Below, one piece after another: positions 20,646 through 28,821 of a stretch of DNA of 64,000 bases (position 1 is its first letter; every line of letters starts with the position of its first letter). The position numbers and the translations under genes were made by a program. The stretch lies in the NCBI RefSeq assembly GCF_009827315.1, contig NZ_WTYF01000004.1, forward strand, positions 1,674,001-1,738,000. Direction: 5' to 3'. The notes below the pieces were generated by a model. The model had not been told where the DNA came from. It worked only from the letters and a program-made list of their open reading frames with translations, and did no database searches. Origin of the DNA: Qipengyuania gaetbuli. Lineage in GTDB: Bacteria > Pseudomonadota > Alphaproteobacteria > Sphingomonadales > Sphingomonadaceae.

Positions 20646-21946
20646 TGGCAACCATGGACCGGCCGACACTCGACCGCGAGACCGCTCGCGAGGTCGTGGA
20701 CCCGGCAAGCTACGCCGCATGGGACCCGCTGCTCGACACCTTCGACCGGCTGCGCGAGGAGAACCCCGTCGCCTGGATCGAGCCTGGCGAGGAATATGCC
20801 CACCCGCCCTTCTGGCTGGTCACGCGCTATGACGACGTGATGCGCATGTCGAAAGACAATGCGACCTTCCTCAACAATCCGCACACGGTCGTCTTCAGCC
20901 TGACCGAGGGGATCGAGTTCGCCAAGGCGATGACCGGCGGCAGCGAGCATCTCGTCGCCAGCCTCGTCACCTTCGACGGGCCTATTCACATGAAGTACCG
21001 CAAGCTGACGCAGGAATGGTTCATGCCCAAGAACCTGCGCTCGGTTGAAGACGAGATCCGCGAAATCGCCACCGCCGCGGTCGACCGCCTGCTGGCCGAA
21101 GGCGAGGAGGTCGATTTCGTCAAGGCGGTCAGCGCGCCCTATCCGCTGCACGTGGTGATGCAGATCATGGGCGTGCCCGAGGAAGACGAGCCGCGCATGC
21201 TGATGCTTACCCAGCAGCTGTTCGGCGGGCAGGACGACGATCTCAACCAGTCCGGCATCAAGAACCTGCCGCCCGAGGCGATCACCCAGCTGGTCGCGGG
21301 CGCAGTGGCCGATTTCGAAGCCTATTTCGCCAAGCTGACCGCGGAACGGCGCGCCAACCCGACCGGCGATGTCGCCAGCACCATCGCCAATGCGGTGATC
21401 GACGGCGAGCCGCTCAACGACCGCGACATGATGGGCTATTACATCATTCTCGCCGCGGCCGGGCACGATACGACGAGCGCCAGCACGGCAGGTGCGATGC
21501 TCGCCCTAGCGCAGGACCCCGAACAATGGGCAAAGGTGAAGGCCGACCGCTCGCTTTTGGGCGGGATCGTCGAGGAAGCGATCCGCTGGACCACGCCGGT
21601 GCAGCACTTCATGCGCACCGCTGCAGAGGATACCGAGGTCGGCGGGCAGCAGATCGCCAAGGGCGACTGGCTGATGATGAACTACGTCGCCGCCAATCAC
21701 GACCCTGCAGTGTTCGACAACCCGCGCAAGTTCGACGCCGCCCGCAGCCCCAACCGCCATCTCGCCTTCGGGGCAGGCGCGCACCAGTGCCTCGGCCTGC
21801 ACCTTGCCCGGCTGGAAATGCGCATCCTGTTCGAGACGCTGCTCGACCGGATCGACAGCGTCGAACTGGCGGGCGAACCGAAGCGGGCGAAATCGACCTT
21901 CGTCGGCGGGCTCAAGACGCTTCCGCTCCGCCTGAAGGCAAGCTGA
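20645..21946 (+). CDS. cytochrome P450
   Basis: 433 residues, a soluble bacterial P450. The I-helix oxygen-activation motif AAAGHDTTSA, the ExxR pair in EEAIRW, and the heme loop HLAFGAGAHQCLGLHLA with the axial Cys at 382 are all intact. Substrate unknown; coupling to an acyl-CoA synthetase suggests lipid, terpenoid or steroid-like acids. I use ATG 20645, which overlaps the upstream TGA by one base; a GTG at 20642 adds one residue. It is not of the CYP153 type found at 46 kb. Confidence 0.93.
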   Translation: MATMDRPTLDRETAREVVDPASYAAWDPLLDTFDRLREENPVAWIEPGEEYAHPPFWLVTRYDDVMRMSKDNATFLNNPHTVVFSLTEGIEFAKAMTGGSEHLVASLVTFDGPIHMKYRKLTQEWFMPKNLRSVEDEIREIATAAVDRLLAEGEEVDFVKAVSAPYPLHVVMQIMGVPEEDEPRMLMLTQQLFGGQDDDLNQSGIKNLPPEAITQLVAGAVADFEAYFAKLTAERRANPTGDVASTIANAVIDGEPLNDRDMMGYYIILAAAGHDTTSASTAGAMLALAQDPEQWAKVKADRSLLGGIVEEAIRWTTPVQHFMRTAAEDTEVGGQQIAKGDWLMMNYVAANHDPAVFDNPRKFDAARSPNRHLAFGAGAHQCLGLHLARLEMRILFETLLDRIDSVELAGEPKRAKSTFVGGLKTLPLRLKAS

Positions 21947-21976
21947 AGTCACGAACGTCCGAATTGAAGACAAACG

Positions 21977-22018
21977 CCCGCGATTGCGGGAGAAATCGTA
22001 CTATCGATTTCCGATTTT
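21977..22018 (+). terminator. possible terminator after the P450 gene
   Basis: Two small stems follow one another: CCCGC-GATT-GCGGG (21977-21990) and AAATCG-tactat-CGATTT (21993-22010), then a T-rich stretch (CCGATTTTCC). Weak as an intrinsic terminator, but it lies where one is expected, 30 bp after the stop. The remaining sequence to 22133 shows no gene. Confidence 0.35.
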
Positions 22019-22133
22019 CCTACCCAAACACCCCCCGTTCTGCTAACTGATTGGCATGGATAAAACAGTAGGACGATGGGCTTTCGGCTCCGGCTGAGAG
22101 CGCGGCGCACTGCGCATTTGAGGGGAGGGGATC

Positions 22134-22772
22134 ATGACATTGCTGGAACCGCACAACCTGCCGTTTGCAGGCGCGCTGGCGATCATGCTCGTCCTCGCGA
22201 TCTTCCAGCTGTTCGGGCTATCCGACATGGCCGGGGATGCCGACATCGGCGCGGATGCCGATGGTGACGGCCTGATCGAAACCGGCGCGCTGGACGGGCT
22301 GTTCGCACTGCTCGGCATCGGCCGGTTGCCGGTGACCTTGTGGTTCGCGCTGTTCCTGTTCGTCTTCGCGGCGATCGGGCTGAGCGGGCAAGAACTGGCG
22401 GAAAGCCTGACCGGCGCACCGCTCTATGCGTGGCTTGCCGCGCTGCTGGCGGGCGGCGCTGCGCTTCCGGTGACGGGCGCGCTTGCCCGGCCGCTGGGAG
22501 CGATCATGCCCAAGGACCATACCACCGCGGTCAACACCGCCAGCCTGCTGGGCCGGCGCGCTACGATCACGGACGGCGTGGCCCGCAGCGGATCGCCCGC
22601 CCGCGCCAAGGTGCGGGACGTGCACGGCCAGGTGCATCACCTGATGGTCGAACCGCACGAGGAATCGTCCGAACTCCACGCCGGCGACGAGGTCCTCCTC
22701 GTCCGCCGCGAGGGCAATCAATTCTACGCGACCGCGCTCGCCGAGCGTCGCTTGTCGCCAACAGTCAACTGA
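22134..22772 (+). CDS. YqiJ-like membrane protein with OB-fold domain
   Basis: 212 residues. Three transmembrane helices (about 13-30, 65-88, 100-122) are followed by a soluble C-terminal OB-fold of the NfeD type (about 140-205, ASLLGRRATITDG, then AGDEVLLVRREG). Such proteins are paired with SPFH/flotillin proteins and help build membrane microdomains. That partner is the next gene, 12 bp downstream, which supports the call. The acidic GDADIGADADGDG stretch after the first helix is probably a periplasmic loop. Confidence 0.85.
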   Translation: MTLLEPHNLPFAGALAIMLVLAIFQLFGLSDMAGDADIGADADGDGLIETGALDGLFALLGIGRLPVTLWFALFLFVFAAIGLSGQELAESLTGAPLYAWLAALLAGGAALPVTGALARPLGAIMPKDHTTAVNTASLLGRRATITDGVARSGSPARAKVRDVHGQVHHLMVEPHEESSELHAGDEVLLVRREGNQFYATALAERRLSPTVN

Positions 22773-22784
22773 GAAGGAGGAGCA

Positions 22785-24539
22785 ATGGAAACCCTGTTTG
22801 GAACTTCGATGGTGGTGACGGTCGGGGGCTTTATCCTTGCCCTCATCTTCATCACCTTCCTGCTGAAGATGTACCGTCGTGCATCGAAGGAAATCGCATT
22901 CGTGCGCACCGGCGTCGGCGGCGAGAAGGTCGTCATGAACGGCGGCGCGCTCGTCTTCCCGATCTTCCACGAGACCATGCCGGTCAACATGAACACGCTG
23001 GTGCTGTCGGTGGTCCGCCGCGACAGCGAGGCGCTGATCACGCTCGACCGCCTGCGGATCGACGTGAAGGCGGAATTCTACGTCCGCGTGAAGCCCGATG
23101 CCGAAGCGATCGCGATGGCGGCGCAGACGCTGGGCCAGCGCACGATGCAGCCCGAGCTCCTGAAGGACCTCGTCGAAGGCAAGTTCGTCGACGCGCTGCG
23201 CAGCGTGGCTGCGGGCATGACGATGAACGAGCTGCACGAACAGCGTGCCGACTTCGTCCAGAAGGTGCAGCAGGTGTCGTCCAACGACCTCGCCATGAAC
23301 GGCCTGGAGCTCGAATCGGTCTCGCTGACCGGTCTCGACCAGACCAGTATCGAGCACTTCAACGCCAACAACGCCTTCGACGCCGAAGGTCTCACCAAGC
23401 TGACCGAGCAGATCGAGGCGCGCAAGAAACTGCGCAACGACATCGAACAGGACACGCGCGTGCAGATGGAGACGAAGAACCTCGAAGCCGACCAGAAGAG
23501 CTTCCAGATCAAGCGTGACCAGGAATACGCCCGGCTCGAGCAGGAGCGCGAGGTCGAAGTGCGGCGCGCTGCGCAGTCCTCGGAAATCGCCCGCGAACAG
23601 GCCGAGCGGACCCGGGAGGCAGACGCTGCACGGATCGAGGCGAAGAAGCAGGTCGACGCGCAGCAGATCGAGGCCGACCGTCTCGTCGAGGAAGCCCGCA
23701 TCGACCAGCAGCGCGCGCTCGAAATCGCTCGCCAGGAGCAGCAGATCGCGGTCCAGAACAAGAGCCGCGAGGAAAGCCAGGCCAAGGCGGAGGCCGACGA
23801 GGCCCGCGCCAAGGCGGTCGCTGCCGAGGAACAGGTCGCAACCAGCCGCGAAACCGAAATCGCCGAGCGCCAGAAGCGCATCGAGCTGATCGAGGCCTCG
23901 AAGCAGGCAGAGCGTGACGCGATCAAGATCCGTGTCGATGCCGAAGCCGAGAAGGATGCGGCCTCCAACCGCGCCGAAGCCATCCGCCGCGAAGCGGAAG
24001 GCGAGGCCGAAGCGGAAAAGCTGCGGGCCGAAGCCGCCCGCGTGCGCTTCGAAGTCGAAGCGGCCGGTCAGCGTGCGATCAACGAGGCGGCGAACATCCT
24101 GTCGTCCGACCAGATCAGCCTGCAGACCAAGATGGCACTGCTCAAGGTCCTGCCGGAACTGGTCCGCGAAAGCGCCAAGCCGATGGAAGCGATCGAGAGC
24201 ATCAAGATCGTCCAGGTCGACGGCCTCACCAATGGCGGCGGCAAGTCGTCGGGCGGTGCGGCTTCAGCCGGCGGCTCGGGCAACCTTGCCACCGATGCGG
24301 TCAGCGCGGCGCTCGCCTACCGGGCGCAGGCGCCGGTGCTCGACGGGCTGATGAAGGAACTGGGCCTCGACGGCTCGAGCCTCAACAGCCTGGTCAAGGG
24401 CCCGGCCGAGCAGACCGCGGGCTTCGTGGTCGAGGAAAAGGCCGACAAGGCGCCGAAGGACGGGCCGGTTGCAAAGGCGGAAAAGAAGGCCCTGCCTAGC
24501 ACGAAGGGTGAAAGCGAAAGCAAGCCTGCCGACGCCTGA
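22785..24539 (+). CDS. flotillin family protein (YqiK/SPFH)
   Basis: 584 residues. An N-terminal membrane helix (residues 8-28) is followed by the SPFH/Band-7 domain (about 30-200, with VVRRDSEALITLDRLRIDV). A long coiled coil of Glu/Ala/Arg heptads (about 205-430) and a flexible C-terminal tail rich in Ala, Gly and Lys complete it. Flotillins oligomerise into membrane scaffolds. GAAGGAGGAGC just before the ATG is a strong ribosome-binding site. The repetitive look of the DNA here comes from the coiled coil, not from a DNA repeat. Confidence 0.93.
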   Translation: METLFGTSMVVTVGGFILALIFITFLLKMYRRASKEIAFVRTGVGGEKVVMNGGALVFPIFHETMPVNMNTLVLSVVRRDSEALITLDRLRIDVKAEFYVRVKPDAEAIAMAAQTLGQRTMQPELLKDLVEGKFVDALRSVAAGMTMNELHEQRADFVQKVQQVSSNDLAMNGLELESVSLTGLDQTSIEHFNANNAFDAEGLTKLTEQIEARKKLRNDIEQDTRVQMETKNLEADQKSFQIKRDQEYARLEQEREVEVRRAAQSSEIAREQAERTREADAARIEAKKQVDAQQIEADRLVEEARIDQQRALEIARQEQQIAVQNKSREESQAKAEADEARAKAVAAEEQVATSRETEIAERQKRIELIEASKQAERDAIKIRVDAEAEKDAASNRAEAIRREAEGEAEAEKLRAEAARVRFEVEAAGQRAINEAANILSSDQISLQTKMALLKVLPELVRESAKPMEAIESIKIVQVDGLTNGGGKSSGGAASAGGSGNLATDAVSAALAYRAQAPVLDGLMKELGLDGSSLNSLVKGPAEQTAGFVVEEKADKAPKDGPVAKAEKKALPSTKGESESKPADA

Positions 24540-24560
24540 GGCCGGCAATGGCAATTATGG

Positions 24561-24590
24561 AAAGGGGGGCGCAAACGCGTCCCCCTTTTT
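24561..24590 (+). terminator. intrinsic terminator after the flotillin gene
   Basis: AAAGGGGGGCGC-aaac-GCGTCCCCCTTT gives a 12-bp stem (one G-T pair) followed by T residues to 24590, 21 bp after the stop. Confidence 0.85.
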
Positions 24591-24629
24591 CGTTGCGCAG
24601 GGGGGAGACTTGGGCCTAACCGCGCGGCC

Positions 24630-25634
24630 ATGACCGACGCTTCTTCTTGGATCATGCCGCCCGAATGGGCTGCGCAGGACTGGCTCTGGATCGGCTTCCC
24701 GCACGATGCGGACGAATGGCCCGAAGTGCTGCCCCGCGCGCAGGAACAGATCGCCGCCTTCGCCAGTGCAGTGGCCGAAAGCGGTCAGGAAGTGCGGTTG
24801 CTGGTGCGCGACGATGCCAACGAGGCACGGGCGCGGTCGCTCGTGACCGGCGGCGTCCAGCTGGAGCGGCGCGCCTATGGCGATGTCTGGCTGCGCGATA
24901 CCGGGCCGCTGGTGGTTGCCAATGCGGCGGGCGAGCGGGCCGCGCGGCGCTTCGGCTTCAATGGATGGGGCGGCAAGTACATGATGGCAGGCGACCAGAC
25001 CATCGGTGCCGAGCTCGCCCGCGACGAGGGCCTGCCGCTCGATACGGCGGACTGGATCCTCGAAGGGGGCGCGGTGGACGGCGACGGCACCGGCCTCGTC
25101 GCGACGACCGAGCAGTGCCTGCTCAACCCCAATCGCAACCCCCATTTGTCCCGCGAAGAACTCGAATGCCGGCTTGCCCGCTACCTCGGCTTTACCCGCG
25201 TGCTGTGGCTGGGCGACGGGCTGATCAACGACCACACCGACGGCCATGTCGACAATTTGGCGCGCTTCGTTGCGCCCAACACACTGGTGATTCCGCGGGC
25301 GACCGGAAGCGCGGACCCCAATGCCGAAATCTATGCCGATGCGAAGCGGCGGGCAGAGGCGGCAGGCGTGGAGGTACGCGAAATCCCCTCGCCCGGTCTC
25401 GTGACCAGCGGCGACCATGTCGAGCCGGCAAGCTACGTCAATTTCGCCATCACCAGCCATCTCGTGGTCGTGCCGACCTTCGGCAGCCCGCATGACGAGG
25501 AAGGCGTGGCGGCCATCGCCGACCTGTTCCCCGACCGCGCCACGATCGGCCTGCCGGGCGACGCGGTGCTGGCAGGCGGCGGCGGCTTTCACTGCGCCAG
25601 CCAGCAGATGCCCTCGGCAGGGTGGAAGCCTTAA
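24630..25634 (+). CDS. aguA: agmatine deiminase
   Basis: 334 residues, peptidylarginine-deiminase-like fold. The family start (MPPEWAAQDWLWIGFPHDAD), the RDTGPL motif, the catalytic NDHTDGHVDN and the nucleophile loop GGGGFHCASQQMP with Cys at 322 are present. It converts agmatine to N-carbamoylputrescine on the way to putrescine. The partner N-carbamoylputrescine amidase (aguB) is not in this window. Confidence 0.94.
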   Translation: MTDASSWIMPPEWAAQDWLWIGFPHDADEWPEVLPRAQEQIAAFASAVAESGQEVRLLVRDDANEARARSLVTGGVQLERRAYGDVWLRDTGPLVVANAAGERAARRFGFNGWGGKYMMAGDQTIGAELARDEGLPLDTADWILEGGAVDGDGTGLVATTEQCLLNPNRNPHLSREELECRLARYLGFTRVLWLGDGLINDHTDGHVDNLARFVAPNTLVIPRATGSADPNAEIYADAKRRAEAAGVEVREIPSPGLVTSGDHVEPASYVNFAITSHLVVVPTFGSPHDEEGVAAIADLFPDRATIGLPGDAVLAGGGGFHCASQQMPSAGWKP

Positions 25635-25668
25635 CACTTCGTTAGGGTTTGCAGGCGAGAATGGCCGC

Positions 25669-25797
25669 ATGGCCAAGGCTATCGCTCTCGCACGCACCCA
25701 TGTCCCGTCGATCCCGGCGGCCGAAATGGCGCGTGCCCTGATTGTGAGCGGCTGCGGGTTCGCACTGGCCCTCGCCGGGCCGGCCCTGCCCTTCTAA
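25669..25797 (+). CDS. small hypothetical protein, 42 residues
   Basis: A short frame starting 34 bp after aguA. The protein has a hydrophobic C-terminal half (ALIVSGCGFALALAGPALPF) that could span the membrane. The only support is an AGGCGAGA upstream of the ATG at rather long spacing and the compact position before a convergent gene. Not recognised; it may be a chance frame. Confidence 0.35.
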   Translation: MAKAIALARTHVPSIPAAEMARALIVSGCGFALALAGPALPF

Positions 25798-25802
25798 ACG
25801 AC

Positions 25803-26549
25803 CTAGGCGAACGCCTTCCACAAGGCGCCCATAGCGGCTGCGCCCAGCACCACGCCCACGCAGATCCGCCACGTGCGATCCTCGATCCTCCCCGACGCCC
25901 GGTTGCCGAGCCAGTTGCCCAGGAGCACCGCCGGGAAGAGCACCACCGCGAACAGCGCCAGCTTCCAGTCGAGCACGCCGATTGCACTGCCGCTGACGAG
26001 GCCCGTGGTCGAAGCGCAGGTGAAGATCAGCAGCATGGATGCCTTGGCCGTCTCGCGCGGAATGTCGCGCCCCACGTAATAGGGCACGACCGGCGGCCCC
26101 GGCATCCCGGCATACCCCGTCATCAATCCGCTCAGCACTCCGACACCGGCCGTGGTGGCGGGGTGATGGTCCAGTGCGCCGCGACGCGGCAACAGCACTG
26201 CGACGAAGGCGGACAGCGCGATAAAGGCGATGACCACGCGGGCGAGCGCGGGCGTGGTGATGCTGAGCAGGTAGAGGCCCACCGGTGTCGTCACCGCGAC
26301 CAGCGCGATAATCGCCCAGGCCGATCTCTCCGCCTCGCGCAGCAACCGGCGAATCTCGGAAAGCCCGATGAAGACCGAGAGGAAATTGGTCAGCAGGACG
26401 GCATGGACAGGCGACAGTGCCAGCGCGAGGATCGGCACGATCAGGATCGCCATGCCGAAGCCTGTCAGGCCGCGCACGAAGGCGGAGCCGAATGCGGCCA
26501 GGAGCGCGGCGGTAATCGCCGCCGGCCCGTAGCCCGCGAGCAGCTCCAT
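25803..26549 (-). CDS. TSUP (TauE/SafE) family membrane permease
   Basis: 248 residues with about seven or eight hydrophobic helices in two similar halves, as in TauE/SafE proteins. The first half shows AAFGSAFVRGLTGFGMAILIVP and the second SGLMTGYAGMPGPPVVPYY, the two family signature loops. Family members export sulfite, sulfoacetate or related anions; the substrate here is not predictable. It starts 8 bp after the thrS stop on the same strand, so it may be co-transcribed with thrS. Confidence 0.88.
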   Translation of the reverse strand: MELLAGYGPAAITAALLAAFGSAFVRGLTGFGMAILIVPILALALSPVHAVLLTNFLSVFIGLSEIRRLLREAERSAWAIIALVAVTTPVGLYLLSITTPALARVVIAFIALSAFVAVLLPRRGALDHHPATTAGVGVLSGLMTGYAGMPGPPVVPYYVGRDIPRETAKASMLLIFTCASTTGLVSGSAIGVLDWKLALFAVVLFPAVLLGNWLGNRASGRIEDRTWRICVGVVLGAAAMGALWKAFA

Positions 26550-26557
26550 CCGTCAGC

Positions 26558-28576
26558 TCAGCCTTCGCGCAGGTCCGGCGGCGTCGCGTCGTCCTTCAGC
26601 ATCGCGATCGCCTCGTCGAGGCTCATCACCTTCTGGTGCTGCTGGCCGAGCGTACGCACCGCGACAGTGCCCTCTTCCGCCTCGCGCATGCCGACGACCA
26701 GGAGGTGCGGCACCTTGGCGTGGCTGTGCTCGCGCACCTTGTAGTTGATCTTCTCGTTGCGCAGGTCGCTTTCGACACGGATGCCTGCGGCCTTCAGCTT
26801 CTCGACCGCTTCCTTCGCATAGCCGTCCGCATCGGACACGATGGTCGCGACGACGGCCTGCACCGGCGCAAGCCAGGTCGGCAGGCGTCCGGCAAAGTGT
26901 TCGATCAGAATGCCGATGAAGCGTTCGTAGGACCCGAAGATCGCGCGGTGGAGCATGACCGGACGGTGCTTCTCGCCGTCTTCGCCGACATAGGTCGCAT
27001 CGAGGCGGTCGGGCAGCACGCGGTCGCCCTGGATCGTGCCGACCTGCCAGGTGCGGCCGATGGCATCGGTGAGATGCCATTCGAGCTTGGGCGCGTAGAA
27101 GGCGCCTTCGCCGGGCAGTTCTTCCCAGCCGTATTCCTCGTTCGCCATGCCGGCTTCGGCTACGGCATCGCGCAGTTCCTGTTCCGCCTTGTCCCAGTCC
27201 GCCTCGCTACCGAAGCGCTTTTCGGGGCGCAGGGCGAGCTTGACGTGATAGCTGAAGCCGAAGTCGCGATAGACCTCGTCCGCCAACTTGCAGAAGGCGC
27301 GAACCTCTTCGACCACCTGGGCTTCGGTGCAGAAGATGTGCGCATCGTCCTGCGTGAATTGGCGCACGCGCATCAGGCCATGGAGCGCGCCGTGCGGTTC
27401 GTTGCGGTGGCAGCAGCCCATTTCGCCCAGGCGGATCGGCAGGTCGCGGTAAGACGTGATGCCTTGCTTGAACACGAGCACGTGGGCCGGGCAGTTCATC
27501 GGCTTGATCGCCATCCACTCGGCATCGTCGGCGACCTTGGGCGAGGCAGCGGTTTCGCCGTCATCACCGACTTCGGGCACGATGTCGGGGACCGCGAACA
27601 TGTTCTCGGCATATTTCCCCCAGTGCCCGGACTGCGTCCACTGGCGCACGTCCATCAGCTGCGGCGTCTTGATTTCGCGGTAGCCCGCGCCGTCCATCTT
27701 GCGGCGCATGTAAGCTTCGAGCTCGCGCCAGATGCGGTAGCCCTTGGGATGCCAGAAGACGCTGCCATGCGCCTCTTCCTGCAGGTGGAAGAGATCCATC
27801 TCGCGGCCGAGCTTGCGGTGGTCGCGCTTGGCGGCTTCCTCGAGGCGCGTGAGGTGCGCATTGAGCTGCTTCTTGTTGAGCCAGCCGGTGCCGTAGATGC
27901 GCGTGAGCTGCGCGTTCTTCTGGTCGCCGCGCCAATAGGCCCCAGCGACACGCATCAGCTTGAAGGCATCGGGATCGAGTTTGCCGGTCGAGGCGAGATG
28001 CGGGCCGCGACACATGTCGAGCCAGTCCTCACCCGACCAGTAGACCGTCAGCTCCTCGTTCTCGGGGAGTTCCTTCGCCCATTCGGCTTTGAAGACCTCG
28101 CCTTCGGCCTCCCACTTCGCGATCAGCTGTTCGCGGCTCCACACTTCGCGGCGCAGCGGCTTGTCCGCGCGGATGATGCGGCGCATTTCCTCTTCGATCG
28201 CGGGGAGGTCGTCCATGCTGAACGGCTCGCGCGTGGCGGGGGCCTTCACGTCGTAATAGAAGCCGTCGTCGGTCGCCGGGCCGAAAGTGATCTGCGTGCC
28301 CGGGAAGAGCGACTGGACCGCTTCGGCAAGGACGTGCGCGAAATCGTGCCGTGCGAGTTCGAGCGCGTCTTCCTCGTCGCGGGCAGTCACCAGCGCAAGC
28401 TCGGCATCGCCTTCGAAGGGGCGGTTGATGTCGCGCAGTTCACCGTCGATGCGCGCGGCGATGGCGGCCTTGGCAAGGCCGGGGCCGATCGCGGCGGCGA
28501 CATCGGCAGGCGTGGAGCCTTCCGGCATTTCGCGTACCGAACCGTCGGGCAGGCTGATCTTGAGCAGTTCCGTCAT
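26558..28576 (-). CDS. thrS: threonyl-tRNA synthetase
   Basis: 672 residues with the full class II layout: TGS domain (residues 1-65), editing domain with the [12 protein letters not shown] metal motif, class II core with [11 protein letters not shown] and [20 protein letters not shown], and C-terminal anticodon-binding domain. It charges tRNA-Thr and edits Ser-tRNA-Thr. The ATG at 28576 is where homology starts. The 240 bp upstream hold a Thr-rich leader peptide and alternative hairpins, so expression is probably set by Thr-tRNA charging. Confidence 0.97.
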   Translation of the reverse strand: MTELLKISLPDGSVREMPEGSTPADVAAAIGPGLAKAAIAARIDGELRDINRPFEGDAELALVTARDEEDALELARHDFAHVLAEAVQSLFPGTQITFGPATDDGFYYDVKAPATREPFSMDDLPAIEEEMRRIIRADKPLRREVWSREQLIAKWEAEGEVFKAEWAKELPENEELTVYWSGEDWLDMCRGPHLASTGKLDPDAFKLMRVAGAYWRGDQKNAQLTRIYGTGWLNKKQLNAHLTRLEEAAKRDHRKLGREMDLFHLQEEAHGSVFWHPKGYRIWRELEAYMRRKMDGAGYREIKTPQLMDVRQWTQSGHWGKYAENMFAVPDIVPEVGDDGETAASPKVADDAEWMAIKPMNCPAHVLVFKQGITSYRDLPIRLGEMGCCHRNEPHGALHGLMRVRQFTQDDAHIFCTEAQVVEEVRAFCKLADEVYRDFGFSYHVKLALRPEKRFGSEADWDKAEQELRDAVAEAGMANEEYGWEELPGEGAFYAPKLEWHLTDAIGRTWQVGTIQGDRVLPDRLDATYVGEDGEKHRPVMLHRAIFGSYERFIGILIEHFAGRLPTWLAPVQAVVATIVSDADGYAKEAVEKLKAAGIRVESDLRNEKINYKVREHSHAKVPHLLVVGMREAEEGTVAVRTLGQQHQKVMSLDEAIAMLKDDATPPDLREG

Positions 28577-28629
28577 GTCACTCGTATTTCCGTCTCGTTT
28601 GGGCGCGCCCTGCCACAACGGAGCGCGCA

Positions 28630-28738
28630 CCGGAAGGGCGGTGTCGCTGGTTTATCGCGATTTCGGGAAGCTGACACCCTGCCGCCCGAAACCGGGCGGC
28701 GGGAAGCCGCGGATCAGACCGCGACCGACCGCCCCCGG
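28630..28738 (-). promoter_or_regulatory. putative thrS attenuator (alternative hairpins)
   Basis: Read in the mRNA direction, four complementary segments occur. Segment 1 lies in the last leader codons (opposite strand of 28721-28738, CCGGGGGCGG core). Segments 2 and 3 form a perfect hairpin GCCGCCCG-gttt-CGGGCGGC (28681-28700). Segment 4 is GCGACACCGCCCTTCCGG (28630-28647). 1 can pair with 2, and 3 (GGGCGG plus GTGTC at 28673-28679) with 4, or 2 with 3, or 1 with 4. Such exclusive pairing is the logic of attenuation. No T-run follows any stem, so the switch could act through Rho or translation rather than an intrinsic terminator. Confidence 0.6.
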
Positions 28739-28785
28739 AAGCCCGGGGTGGTGGTAGTGGTCGTCGTGATGCGCGTGTGCGTCAT
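28714..28785 (-). CDS. Thr-rich leader peptide upstream of thrS
   Basis: 23 codons from ATG 28785 to TGA at 28714. The peptide starts MTHTRI, then has seven Thr in a row (ACG, ACG, ACC, ACT, ACC, ACC, ACC) before PGFRGRSVAV. Nine of the first 13 codons are Thr. It stops 137 bp before thrS and its 3' end overlaps the first segment of the hairpin set. This is the signature of attenuation leaders such as thrL and pheM, in which ribosome stalling at the specific codons reports low charged tRNA. No Shine-Dalgarno precedes the ATG. Confidence 0.75.
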   Translation of the reverse strand: MTHTRITTTTTTTPGFRGRSVAV

Positions 28786-28793
28786 GCCGGACG

Positions 28794-28821
28794 AGATAGC
28801 GCCGAGAGGTTAAGAACTCAA
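28794..28821 (-). promoter_or_regulatory. candidate promoter of the thrS leader
   Basis: On the minus strand TTGAGT (28816-28821) and CTATCT (28794-28799) are 16 bp apart. The -10 box ends 8 bp before the leader ATG, so transcription would begin at or within a base or two of that ATG. The -35 box overlaps the stop codon of the phosphatase gene. Box match is moderate (4 of 6 each). Confidence 0.4.

Noticed and set aside
22785..24200. Repetitive-looking DNA in the flotillin gene
   Set aside because: The repetition follows the Glu/Ala/Arg heptads of the coiled coil and is not a tandem DNA repeat or CRISPR.
28681..28700. Perfect GCCGCCCG hairpin as a simple intrinsic terminator of the phosphatase gene
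   Set aside because: It lies 118-137 bp after the phosphatase stop, beyond the leader peptide, and has no T-run on either side, so the attenuator reading fits better.
26636..28813. 725-codon open frame on the plus strand opposite thrS
   Set aside because: Mirror of thrS codon usage with no domain motif; the thrS catalytic motifs on the minus strand are unmistakable.
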